Assembly: GCA_017380475.1 (NCBI GenBank)
Contig: JAFODX010000200.1
Location: 1 to 5,165 of the forward strand
Direction of reading: 5' to 3'
Source of the DNA: Clostridia bacterium
Lineage (GTDB): Bacteria > Bacillota > Clostridia > UBA1381
DNA length: 5,165 nt
The position numbers were made by a program, and so were the translations under genes. Below are positions 1-5,165 of this stretch, piece after piece (within the stretch, counting starts at the first letter, position 1; every line of letters starts with the position of its first letter). The notes under the pieces were generated by a model, which made no database searches, was not told where the DNA came from, and was given only the letters and a program-made list of their open reading frames with translations.

Positions 1-906
1 ACTCAGAGCGGATCAAGTACACCGTCAACAGCGACAGTTAACTCGTCAGATATATATGGCGTTTGGTCTAATTGTGAAGATGAAAATGATGTTGTTAGTC
101 TTACTCATGAGATCACCGTCATTTTTAATACTGATAATACATTTTATTCCGAAACATGGCGAGTAAAGGAATATGGTACATATACTATAAAGCAAGATAA
201 AATAATCGTTAATTATGAAATGTATTTTTGTGGTGCCGGAAGCACAGAATATGTGTACGATTCGAAAGGGACATATACGTTCACCTTCAAAAATGGTAGT
301 TTAATATCTGATTCACGTACATATAAAAAAATAAAGTCATATACCGCGCAAGTAGTATACTATGATAATGTTTTATCACAAGTCGATCAAATAAAAGCGT
401 ATATTAAAAAAGGTCTATATCTTGAAGCGATAGATTTATGCAATTCAACAGAAAAAACATATAATCTTTCGCCTGATGATATTTCTATAATAAACAATTT
501 AAAAATAACAGCTGTTTCTGAGTATGATTCTTATCTTAATACGCCGTCATACTATGATGCAACAAACGAAATAAACCAAATCAACAATTTGATCTCAAGA
601 GGACTGTTTCTTGAAGCTGAACAGGTGTGCAAAGAAACGCTGGCATGGCATAAATTATCAGAAGAGGATGTACAAGAGATAGAAAGCTTGGAACAAGGGG
701 CAATATGGGGCTATATTGCATACACAAGAGGATGCAGTAGCGAAGGATGTTTTTATATGGCTTGTGCGGGATATGCTGCATATGAAAACACATATTTTGG
801 AATAGTAGTGTTTAATGAGGCATTAAAAAGTACAACTCTGACAAGCAGGGATAGAGAAGTGATGGAATTATATAGAAGTGTGTTTTGGTCATGGGTTTTA
901 GAATAA
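1..906 (+). CDS. Unrecognised repeat protein, 3' part (beta domain plus TPR-like helical repeats)
   Basis: The frame is open from base 1 to the TAA at 904-906 (301 residues visible), so the gene starts before the window. The ATG at 220 is internal: it has no ribosome binding site and sits inside a continuous domain. Residues 1-17 are Ser/Thr/Gly-rich, like the linker behind a signal peptide or lipobox; secretion is inferred from this alone. Residues ~18-113 alternate short beta-type strands, beginning with an Ile-Tyr-Gly-Val-Trp motif that recalls small lipocalin-like barrels. Residues ~120-241 hold two copies of a helical unit with a 63-residue period, and a degraded third copy lies near the C-terminus (~262-299). 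Three cysteines spaced C-x4-C-x4-C occur at 245, 250 and 255. Base composition is clearly more AT-rich than the genes to the right. I do not recognise the family; a TPR-like protein-binding role is a guess from helical repeats. An intrinsic terminator follows within 27 bp. Confidence 0.8.
   Translation, partial: TQSGSSTPSTATVNSSDIYGVWSNCEDENDVVSLTHEITVIFNTDNTFYSETWRVKEYGTYTIKQDKIIVNYEMYFCGAGSTEYVYDSKGTYTFTFKNGSLISDSRTYKKIKSYTAQVVYYDNVLSQVDQIKAYIKKGLYLEAIDLCNSTEKTYNLSPDDISIINNLKITAVSEYDSYLNTPSYYDATNEINQINNLISRGLFLEAEQVCKETLAWHKLSEEDVQEIESLEQGAIWGYIAYTRGCSSEGCFYMACAGYAAYENTYFGIVVFNEALKSTTLTSRDREVMELYRSVFWSWVLE
358..540 (+). repeat. Protein-level repeat unit 1 (period 63 aa)
   Basis: This encodes window residues 120-180 of the left-edge protein. 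It aligns with unit 2 at a constant offset of 63 residues: Tyr-Tyr-Asp at the start, Lys-Gly-Leu-Tyr-Leu-Glu-Ala in the middle, a shared Cys (residue 147), Leu-Ser-Pro-Asp-Asp, and Ala-Val-Ser-Glu-Tyr near the end. The pattern suggests two or three amphipathic helices per unit, of TPR or SEL1-like character. DNA identity is modest (a shared CTTGAAGC core), so the duplication is old. Confidence 0.75.
550..723 (+). repeat. Protein-level repeat unit 2 (period 63 aa)
   Basis: This encodes window residues 184-241. It matches unit 1 as Tyr-Tyr-Asp, Arg-Gly-Leu-Phe-Leu-Glu-Ala, Cys 210 (63 residues after Cys 147), Leu-Ser-Glu-Glu-Asp and Ala-Ile-Trp-Gly-Tyr. A more decayed third copy is visible at about 784-894: a Leu-Thr-x-x-Asp turn is followed by a helix ending Phe-Trp-Ser-Trp, aligned at an offset of 61-63 residues. 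Confidence 0.72.
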
Positions 907-932
907 AAGGAATTTGATGAAAAAGATAGACG

Positions 933-963
933 AAAACGGCTTGCTGATGCAAGTCGTTTTTTT
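933..963 (+). terminator. Intrinsic terminator after the repeat protein
   Basis: A 12-bp stem (933-944 pairing with 949-960, with a single G-U wobble) closes on a TGAT tetraloop. The run of T continues from 957 to 963. It lies 26 bp after the TAA at 904-906, so it should end transcription of the left-edge gene and insulate the mini-gene promoter that follows. Confidence 0.92.
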
Positions 964-975
964 GATAGAAACACC

Positions 976-1004
976 TTGACAAATGTAGTTAGTTACGTTA
1001 AACT
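976..1004 (+). promoter_or_regulatory. Promoter of the FeoB-associated mini-gene
   Basis: A perfect -35 TTGACA (976-981) lies 17 bp before a -10-like TAAACT (999-1004, 4 of 6 consensus). This predicts a start near 1011 and a leader of about 25 nt with AGGTGA (1025-1030) five bases before the ATG. The weak -10 is overlapped by an inverted repeat, as expected of a regulated promoter. Confidence 0.65.
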
Positions 1005-1007
1005 AAC
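988..1007 (+). promoter_or_regulatory. Operator-like inverted repeat GTTAGTT-N6-AACTAAC
   Basis: Two perfect 7-bp arms (988-994 and 1001-1007) flank six bases. They cover the spacer and the -10 of the promoter, which is a typical repressor position. The TTAG-N10-CTAA core resembles the DtxR/IdeR box (TTAG-N11-CTAA) but is one base shorter. An iron- or manganese-responsive DtxR-family regulator is therefore the favoured guess, supported by the iron-transport-linked gene downstream. Fur or another regulator is not excluded. Confidence 0.55.
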
Positions 1008-1035
1008 AATATAAAACAATCGGTAGGTGACGGGT

Positions 1036-1182
1036 ATGGCAAATGTTATTATTACGTTAATTATAATTCTTGCAATAGGTACTGCGGTCGGATACATAAT
1101 AAAAGCAAAACGTAGCGGAAAAAAGTGCATTGGCTGTCCGTACAGTGACAGTTGCGAAAAAAAGGGATGCAATAAAGAGTGA
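1036..1182 (+). CDS. FeoB-associated Cys-rich membrane protein
   Basis: This is a 48-residue protein with ATG at 1036, TGA at 1180-1182 and a good AGGTGA site 5 nt upstream. Residues ~4-22 form one hydrophobic helix. A basic stretch follows (Lys23, Lys25, Arg26, Lys29, Lys30), then a Cys cluster, Cys31-x2-Cys34-x5-Cys40-x4-Cys45. The basic stretch argues for a cytoplasmic C-terminus under the positive-inside rule. This architecture and the Gly-Lys-Lys-Cys-x-Gly-Cys motif fit the FeoB-associated Cys-rich family (PF12669 type), whose members usually sit after feoA/feoB and are thought to assist Fe(II) uptake, possibly like the small protein FeoC. No feoA or feoB is visible in this window, so the gene appears detached from them; they could lie elsewhere. 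It is expressed from its own promoter under a probable operator. Metal binding by the cysteines is inferred. Confidence 0.82.
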   Translation: MANVIITLIIILAIGTAVGYIIKAKRSGKKCIGCPYSDSCEKKGCNKE

Positions 1183-1200
1183 TGCGACGCATCACTCTTT
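1174..1200. terminator. Shared bidirectional terminator palindrome holding both stop codons
   Basis: The arms 1174-1186 and 1188-1200 are perfect reverse complements (13 bp each) around one central base, so the folded RNA would have a ~12-bp stem and a 3-base loop in either direction. The + strand mini-gene and the - strand MATE gene both end AAA/AAA-GAG-TGA within the arms (stops at 1180-1182 and 1192-1194). T-runs are short: TTTT at 1198-1201 on the + side and TTTATT on the - side. Termination is therefore likely but may be weaker than at 933-963. Confidence 0.8.
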
Positions 1201-2583
1201 TGTTAGATTATGTATCCATATTCCTTTTTTAACCATTATTGCACCGACGATGCATTTTATGATTTCCACACACTGTACTCCGACAAATACGAGAACTGCA
1301 CTGAGTCCGGTGAATTTGCTTAATATAAATGCAACCGGAACCGACAGAAACCACATAAACGTACTGTCAAAAATGAGTGTGATAGTAGTCTTTCCGCCTG
1401 AACGCAGAGTGAAATATTCAGCGTTCATAAGTGCCGAAATCGGCATAAATATCGCCTGTGCAATAAGGAAATGTGTCGCAATCTGTTTTGCTTCTGCGGT
1501 GGTGTTGTAGATTTTGGGGAAGAAGGGTGCAACACCTGCAAGAACAAACGCAATAATTGTACAGCATGTGACTGCGAAGAAAATGAGCCTTGTGCTCGTT
1601 TTTTTTGCTTCTTGAAACTTTTCTGCACCGAGCAGTTGACCGACAATAATTGAAATAGCACAACCAAGTGCAATAAATACAACACTGAAAACGTTATAGA
1701 GCGTGTTTGCGATGTTCATACCCGAAATCGTATTAAGTCCGCGTGATGAATAGGCAAGTGCGAGAACTGCCATACCTCCTGACCATAGTCCCTCATTGAT
1801 CATAAGTGACAATGATTTTGGAAAAATCGCTCTGAACAGCTTTTTCGGAACAGAGAAGTTCCGATAAAGTCCTTCACCGTACGGATGCTCTTTCTTGTGT
1901 CGGTGAAGCCACGAAATAACTATACCTGTTTCAACAAAACGTGCCGTAATCGTTGCTATTGCCGCACCGTTAACGCCAAGTGCAGGAACACCCAATTTAC
2001 CGTAGATTAAAACATAGTTAAGTGCTATATTTACGGCAACCGCCACAAACCCGGCTTTCATCGGCAGCATCGTTTCATTACACTCACGCATTGTTCCCGA
2101 ATAGCTCTGAAGCACCATGAACGGAATGAAGCTTATAAGCATAAGATTGAGATAGCTTTTTGCGTACCCGAACGCCGCCTGCATATCGCCGCCGTCACTG
2201 TTTCCCGAAAGGTACGCCCAGATAAGGTTATCGCCGAAAATCAGGAAAACCGTAAACGCAAGTGCGGTGACGAGTGCACCGATAATGAGCTTAAACCGCA
2301 GAGTGTTGCGAACACCATCGCAGTTATGCTCACCGTAATACTGTGCCGTGAAAATTCCTGCACCGGCTGTTGCACCGAAAATGCAGAGGTTAAATATGAA
2401 AATAAGCTGGTTGGTTATCGCAACGCCCGACATCTGCTCCGTGCCGATTCTGCCCACCATTATATTATCGAGCAGGCTGACAAAGTTTGTGATACCGTTC
2501 TGTATCATTATCGGCATTGCTACCGCAAGTGTGCGTCTGTAAAAAGCCTTGTCGCCTATAAAAGTTTTCATTGAAAATGCCAT
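1192..2583 (-). CDS. MATE family efflux transporter
   Basis: This is a 463-residue polytopic membrane protein, normal length for the family, expected to have 12 helices in two six-helix halves. MATE proteins export cationic drugs or metabolites in exchange for Na+ or H+. Family signs seen: an acidic residue in helix 1 (Asp39) followed by Met-Val-Gly-Arg-Ile-Gly at 42-47; Gly-Val-Pro-Ala-Leu-Gly-Val-Asn-Gly-Ala-Ala at 198-208; a basic central loop (~227-250) between the halves; and Gly-Gln-Leu-Leu-Gly-Ala at 315-320 in the second half. The start at 2583 has AAAGGA nine bases upstream; the next ATG (2571) is too far from it. It is the second gene of an operon, 14 bp after the flippase gene, and its site overlaps that gene's stop codon, so translation may be coupled. 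The substrate is unknown. Its stop codon lies inside the shared palindrome 1174-1200. Confidence 0.93.
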   Translation of the reverse strand: MAFSMKTFIGDKAFYRRTLAVAMPIMIQNGITNFVSLLDNIMVGRIGTEQMSGVAITNQLIFIFNLCIFGATAGAGIFTAQYYGEHNCDGVRNTLRFKLIIGALVTALAFTVFLIFGDNLIWAYLSGNSDGGDMQAAFGYAKSYLNLMLISFIPFMVLQSYSGTMRECNETMLPMKAGFVAVAVNIALNYVLIYGKLGVPALGVNGAAIATITARFVETGIVISWLHRHKKEHPYGEGLYRNFSVPKKLFRAIFPKSLSLMINEGLWSGGMAVLALAYSSRGLNTISGMNIANTLYNVFSVVFIALGCAISIIVGQLLGAEKFQEAKKTSTRLIFFAVTCCTIIAFVLAGVAPFFPKIYNTTAEAKQIATHFLIAQAIFMPISALMNAEYFTLRSGGKTTITLIFDSTFMWFLSVPVAFILSKFTGLSAVLVFVGVQCVEIIKCIVGAIMVKKGIWIHNLTKE

Positions 2584-2592
2584 GTTTTTATG

Positions 2593-2598
2593 TCCTTT
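2593..2598 (-). promoter_or_regulatory. Ribosome binding site of the MATE gene, overlapping the upstream stop
   Basis: On the - strand this reads AAAGGA, nine bases before the ATG at 2583. Its first A is also the last base of the TAA ending the flippase gene (2600-2598). This fixes the MATE start and suggests that ribosomes finishing the first gene help start the second. Confidence 0.75.
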
Positions 2599-4352
2599 TA
2601 TCTGTAGAGTTTTAGTTTTATAAGAAGTCTTAAAATCCGTCCGCCGGCAGGGAGAAGCAGTATATCGTCCTTGCTCATTATACGCAGTGCGAACACAAAG
2701 CCGAAATATACAACTGCCGACACCCCGATTGAAACTACCGTTGTAATGAGGTTGTTGATATAGCCTGCACCCATAACTTTTGCGAGAAGTGTGTACATAC
2801 CAAATGCAACCGCACCCATAACGATTCCTGAAACAAGCGGTTTTATAATATATTTACCGAGCGACAGCTTTATCGGGATATAGCGTATCAGAACGAAGAA
2901 ATTAATCAAAAACGCCACTATCTGACACACGATTGATGATATTGCCGCACCGTAGATGTTTATTGACGGTATGCGAATAAGTGTTACGTTAAGCACTACC
3001 TTGAAAATGCATCCGATAAGTATCGAAGCTGCCGGAACATATACTTTGCCGATACCCTGCAATGCACCCGTTATTGTCTGTGTCAAAGCACTAAACACCA
3101 ATGCGACAGACATAAGTGAAAGAAGGTCATAACCATCGGGTGTTGCAGGGTAGATTATGTTATAAATCGGCTCTGCAAGCACTATATATCCGATAGCACA
3201 CGGCAGGATTATAAGTATCGAGATAAGCACCGAGTATGATGTTTTTTCTGATGCTTCTTTTGTTTCGCCTTTTGCGATTGCACCTGCAATTGACGGTACA
3301 AGCACAGTTGCAAATGCAATGTTCACAGCAAGTGGCATATTAAAGAGCGTGTCACTCTTTGAAAGCATACCCGAAAGTGTAACTGCGGCAGTGTTCAGCT
3401 GTGCTGCTGTCGGGTTAGCGATAGCTTTAGCACCTGCAATTTCGGGGATTCCGTTTGCAAACGCAAGCTCGATTCCACGTGTTATTGTTGCAAGGTCAAC
3501 CACACGGTTAACCGCCGTTATAATTGATGCAAGCGAAATAGGCACCGAAAGCATAAGTATCATCTTCATCAGCTTTTTACTTGATGCGGTTTCGGTTTCG
3601 GCAGTTGAGTTTCTGATACGCTCGTTTATTGCGGTTCTCCGTCTTAAATAGAATATCAACAGATACACAAACGAAATAACTGTTGCCGCAGATGATGCAA
3701 AGTTTGCCCAAGCCGCCATAATTTCAGGCGGTGTTACGCCGTCAGGTGCATATAAAAGCGTGATTCGTGTTAAAAACTGCATTGCCTTTGGCATCACACC
3801 AACTGTAAGTATTACGAAAACTATTGTGAGTGTGCATTTGAATACCTGCTCAAGCATCTGTGAAAAGCTTGTTGCACGCATATCCGAAAGTCCCTGGAAA
3901 TATCCGCGTATTACCGATGAAATACAGACAAAAAACAGCGACGGAGCAAGTGCACGCATAACGTACTGTGCACCGTCCATATTCATAATGTGAACCGCAA
4001 TAAAATCCGAGCCTGCAAACAGGATAACCGAGCAAATGATGCCTATAACGGCAAAAAGCTTTAATGCCGACGTAAACACACGGTGTGCACCACGGTAGTC
4101 GTTAAGTGCCGCACGCTCCGAGACCATTTTCGCAATAGCGTTGGGTATACCCACCGACGAAACGGCAAGCAGAACCGTGTAGACCTGAAATCCTGCGTTA
4201 TAGAATCCGTTGCCTGTGTTTCCGAATCCGTCTATATTTGTTATAACCATTCTGTATACGAGCCCGAGCACCTTGACCATTATCTGTGCGAACAGAATAA
4301 TAGCAACATTGCCCATAAACGAATGTGTTTTTTCTGACTTGATTTTATTCAT
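2598..4352 (-). CDS. MVF/PST-type flippase, SpoVB/YtgP (MurJ-like) family
   Basis: This is a 584-residue polytopic membrane protein (about 14 helices expected), slightly longer than typical SpoVB/YtgP proteins (roughly 520-545). The family moves lipid-linked sugars, such as lipid II or polysaccharide precursors, across the cytoplasmic membrane. Visible signs: helix 1 with Lys-Val-Leu-Gly-Leu-Val-Tyr-Arg; Ser-Val-Gly-Ile-Pro-Asn-Ala-Ile-Ala-Lys-Met-Val-Ser-Glu at 66-79; Arg-Gly-Tyr-Phe-Gln-Gly at 149-154; a charged loop at ~236-262 between the halves; and a Phe-Asn-Met-Pro-Leu-Ala helix in the second half. The extra length seems to lie around 188-215 and 290-320. I place the start at 4352, not at the ATG at 4367. 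GGAGAAG sits nine bases before 4352, whereas 4367 has no site and would lie about 8 nt from the predicted transcript start. It is first in the operon with the MATE gene. Whether it handles lipid II, a sporulation precursor or another glycolipid cannot be decided here. Confidence 0.9.
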   Translation of the reverse strand: MNKIKSEKTHSFMGNVAIILFAQIMVKVLGLVYRMVITNIDGFGNTGNGFYNAGFQVYTVLLAVSSVGIPNAIAKMVSERAALNDYRGAHRVFTSALKLFAVIGIICSVILFAGSDFIAVHIMNMDGAQYVMRALAPSLFFVCISSVIRGYFQGLSDMRATSFSQMLEQVFKCTLTIVFVILTVGVMPKAMQFLTRITLLYAPDGVTPPEIMAAWANFASSAATVISFVYLLIFYLRRRTAINERIRNSTAETETASSKKLMKMILMLSVPISLASIITAVNRVVDLATITRGIELAFANGIPEIAGAKAIANPTAAQLNTAAVTLSGMLSKSDTLFNMPLAVNIAFATVLVPSIAGAIAKGETKEASEKTSYSVLISILIILPCAIGYIVLAEPIYNIIYPATPDGYDLLSLMSVALVFSALTQTITGALQGIGKVYVPAASILIGCIFKVVLNVTLIRIPSINIYGAAISSIVCQIVAFLINFFVLIRYIPIKLSLGKYIIKPLVSGIVMGAVAFGMYTLLAKVMGAGYINNLITTVVSIGVSAVVYFGFVFALRIMSKDDILLLPAGGRILRLLIKLKLYR

Positions 4353-4358
4353 AGCATA

Positions 4359-4365
4359 CTTCTCC
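4359..4365 (-). promoter_or_regulatory. Ribosome binding site fixing the flippase start at 4352
   Basis: GGAGAAG on the - strand lies six bases (nine counting from GGAG) before the ATG at 4352-4350. It overlaps the in-frame upstream ATG at 4367-4365, so that ATG is unlikely to be the start. Confidence 0.75.
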
Positions 4366-4381
4366 ATAATATTATAAGTAT

Positions 4382-4410
4382 ATTATACATTGAAAAGTCA
4401 AATTTTTCAA
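4382..4410 (-). promoter_or_regulatory. Promoter of the flippase-MATE operon
   Basis: On the - strand, -35 TTGAAA (4410-4405) and a perfect -10 TATAAT (4387-4382) are separated by 17 bp. This predicts a start near 4375 and a leader of about 23 nt that contains the GGAGAAG site. A second TATAAT (4376-4371) with TTGACT (4401-4396) at a 19-bp spacing is a poorer alternative. Confidence 0.72.
4390..4410. repeat. Inverted repeat TTGAAAA-N7-TTTTCAA in the divergent promoter region
   Basis: Perfect 7-bp arms (4390-4396 and 4404-4410) cover the -35 of the - strand promoter and most of its spacer. It could be a regulator site, but the arms are AT-rich and a chance palindrome is quite possible. Confidence 0.4.
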
Positions 4411-4430
4411 CCCCTAAATAGCTAAATCTC

Positions 4431-4459
4431 TTGACAAAATAAAGCTTTTGCGGTATTAT
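4431..4459 (+). promoter_or_regulatory. Promoter of the arabinofuranosidase gene
   Basis: A perfect -35 TTGACA (4431-4436) lies 17 bp before TATTAT (4454-4459, 5 of 6 consensus). This predicts a start near 4466 and a ~31-nt leader with GGAGG at 4483-4487, nine bases before the ATG. It lies back-to-back with the flippase promoter, with 20 bp between the two -35 elements, so a regulator bound here could touch both. Confidence 0.78.
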
Positions 4460-4496
4460 ATATAGGTAAAAATATGTGCTTCGGAGGAATTCCGTT

Positions 4497-5165
4497 ATGA
4501 CTAAGTTTGCAAAAATAAAATTTGACCGTTCGGATGCGGGAAAAGAAATCTCACCGGCACTGTTCGGCTCGTTTATCGAGCACGTCGGAAGATGCGTTTA
4601 CGGCGGTGTTTATACGCCCGATACAAAGTCGGCTGACGAGGACGGGTTCAATAAGAATCTCATAGAGGCGTGCCGTGAAATGAAACTACCGCTTGTGCGT
4701 TATCCGGGCGGAAGCTATGTTTCGACCTGGGACTGGAAAAACTCAATCGGCCCGAAGAATGAGCGAAAGACGATGCTTAATCATCCGTGGCACGAAATGG
4801 AGCCGAACGCTTTCGGTATCGGCGAGGCGGTAACGTGGTGTAAAAAAGTCGGATGCGAGCTTCTTATGTGCCTTAACATTTCGACAACTACAGTGACAGA
4901 TATAATGAACCTTGTCGAGTACTGCAATTTCCCCAAGGGCACATACTGGAGTGATTTGCGTCGCTCTCACGGCTACGAAGAACCGTTTAATATAAAATAC
5001 TGGGCACTCGGCAACGAGCCTGACGGTTGGTGGCAGATGAATCTGCAGTCATCAACCGAGTATGCAAGAGTAACAAACGAAATGGCAAAGGCCATAAAGT
5101 GGATAGCACCGGATGTTGAGGTTATTGCCTGCTCGTCTGTGGGTGGTAATCGTAACTGGACAAAG
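4497..5165 (+). CDS. abfA: GH51 alpha-L-arabinofuranosidase, N-terminal part
   Basis: The first 223 codons are present and the window ends inside the gene; the family is usually about 500 residues. GH51 enzymes remove terminal alpha-L-arabinofuranosyl groups from arabino-oligosaccharides and arabinoxylan fragments, with retention. No signal peptide is seen, so the enzyme should be cytoplasmic. Visible family landmarks: Phe-Ile-Glu-His-Val-Gly-Arg at 26-32, with the substrate-binding Glu28; Tyr-Gly-Gly at 35-37; Pro-Gly-Gly-Ser at 70-73; Ile-Gly-Pro at 84-86; Leu-Val-Glu-Tyr-Cys-Asn at 139-144; Ser-Asp-Leu-Arg at 152-155; and Gly-Asn-Glu at 172-174, where Glu174 is the expected acid/base (equivalent to Glu175 of the Geobacillus enzyme). 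The nucleophile Glu lies beyond the window. Residue 73 is Ser where I recall Cys or Asn in characterised relatives. The ATG at 4497 has GGAGG nine bases upstream and its own strong promoter. It is divergent from the flippase operon and probably unrelated in function. Confidence 0.93.
   Translation, partial: MTKFAKIKFDRSDAGKEISPALFGSFIEHVGRCVYGGVYTPDTKSADEDGFNKNLIEACREMKLPLVRYPGGSYVSTWDWKNSIGPKNERKTMLNHPWHEMEPNAFGIGEAVTWCKKVGCELLMCLNISTTTVTDIMNLVEYCNFPKGTYWSDLRRSHGYEEPFNIKYWALGNEPDGWWQMNLQSSTEYARVTNEMAKAIKWIAPDVEVIACSSVGGNRNWTK

Noticed and set aside
220..222. ATG at 220 as the start of the left-edge gene
   Set aside because: The same frame is open back to base 1, there is no ribosome binding site before it, and it falls in the middle of a beta-rich domain. 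The gene is better read as truncated by the window edge.
1010..1015. TATAAA as the -10 of the mini-gene promoter
   Set aside because: It is 28 bp from TTGACA and has no other -35 at a proper distance; TAAACT at 17 bp fits better.
1130..1510. A + strand open frame of 126 codons across the 3' end of the MATE gene
   Set aside because: It lies opposite the well-supported MATE coding frame and overlaps the mini-gene in another frame. It has no ribosome binding site, and its translation is low-complexity and unlike any family I know.
4411..4428. Short direct repeat CTAAATAGCTAAAT between the divergent promoters
   Set aside because: Only a few bases are repeated in AT-rich DNA and there is no third copy, so chance is the simplest explanation.
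4482..4494. Possible small hairpin (CGGA / TCCG) hiding the GH51 ribosome binding site, with a GGAATTCC palindrome
   Set aside because: The stem is only 4 bp with a 5-base loop, too weak to be a credible translational switch or riboswitch part.
4743..4970. A - strand open frame of 75 codons inside the GH51 gene
   Set aside because: It is antisense to a clear GH51 coding frame with catalytic motifs and has no promoter or ribosome binding site of its own.

Overview
The window looks like a chromosomal segment of an anaerobic, low-to-moderate-GC Firmicute, most likely a gut-type Clostridia (Ruminococcaceae/Oscillospiraceae or Lachnospiraceae). The reasons are strong GGAGG-type Shine-Dalgarno sites, TTGACA/TATAAT-type promoters, AT-rich intergenic DNA, a FeoB-associated Cys-rich mini-protein, a SpoVB/YtgP-like flippase and an intracellular GH51 arabinofuranosidase. 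The genus is inferred from gene content only. No mobile element, CRISPR array, tRNA or rRNA was seen.

Layout. (1) Bases 1-906, + strand: the 3' end of an unrecognised, probably exported or surface protein. It has a Ser/Thr-rich stretch, a beta-rich domain, and two clear plus one degraded copy of a ~63-residue helical repeat. A strong intrinsic terminator (933-963) ends it. (2) Bases 1036-1182, + strand: a 48-aa FeoB-associated Cys-rich membrane protein standing apart from any feoA/feoB in view, with its own promoter. A perfect 7+7 bp inverted repeat resembling a metal-regulator operator overlaps that promoter. (3) Bases 4352-1192, - strand: a two-gene operon of integral membrane transporters from two branches of the MOP superfamily. 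First comes an MVF/PST-type (SpoVB/YtgP/MurJ-like) lipid-linked oligosaccharide flippase, then, 14 bp later, a MATE-family efflux protein. The convergent ends of the MATE gene and the mini-gene share one near-perfect palindrome (1174-1200) that contains both stop codons. (4) Bases 4497 to the window end, + strand: the N-terminal 223 codons of a GH51 alpha-L-arabinofuranosidase, divergent from the flippase operon across a 144-bp region that carries two back-to-back promoters.

How the genes work together: the two MOP transporters are very likely co-transcribed, but their substrates cannot be read from the sequence. The arabinofuranosidase should release arabinose from imported arabino-oligosaccharides in the cytoplasm. 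The mini-protein points to ferrous iron uptake. These look like separate functions placed side by side rather than one pathway. I found no convincing new defence or mobile system. The least explained items are the repeat protein at the left edge, the stand-alone Feo mini-gene with its operator-like dyad, and the stop-codon-containing shared palindrome.
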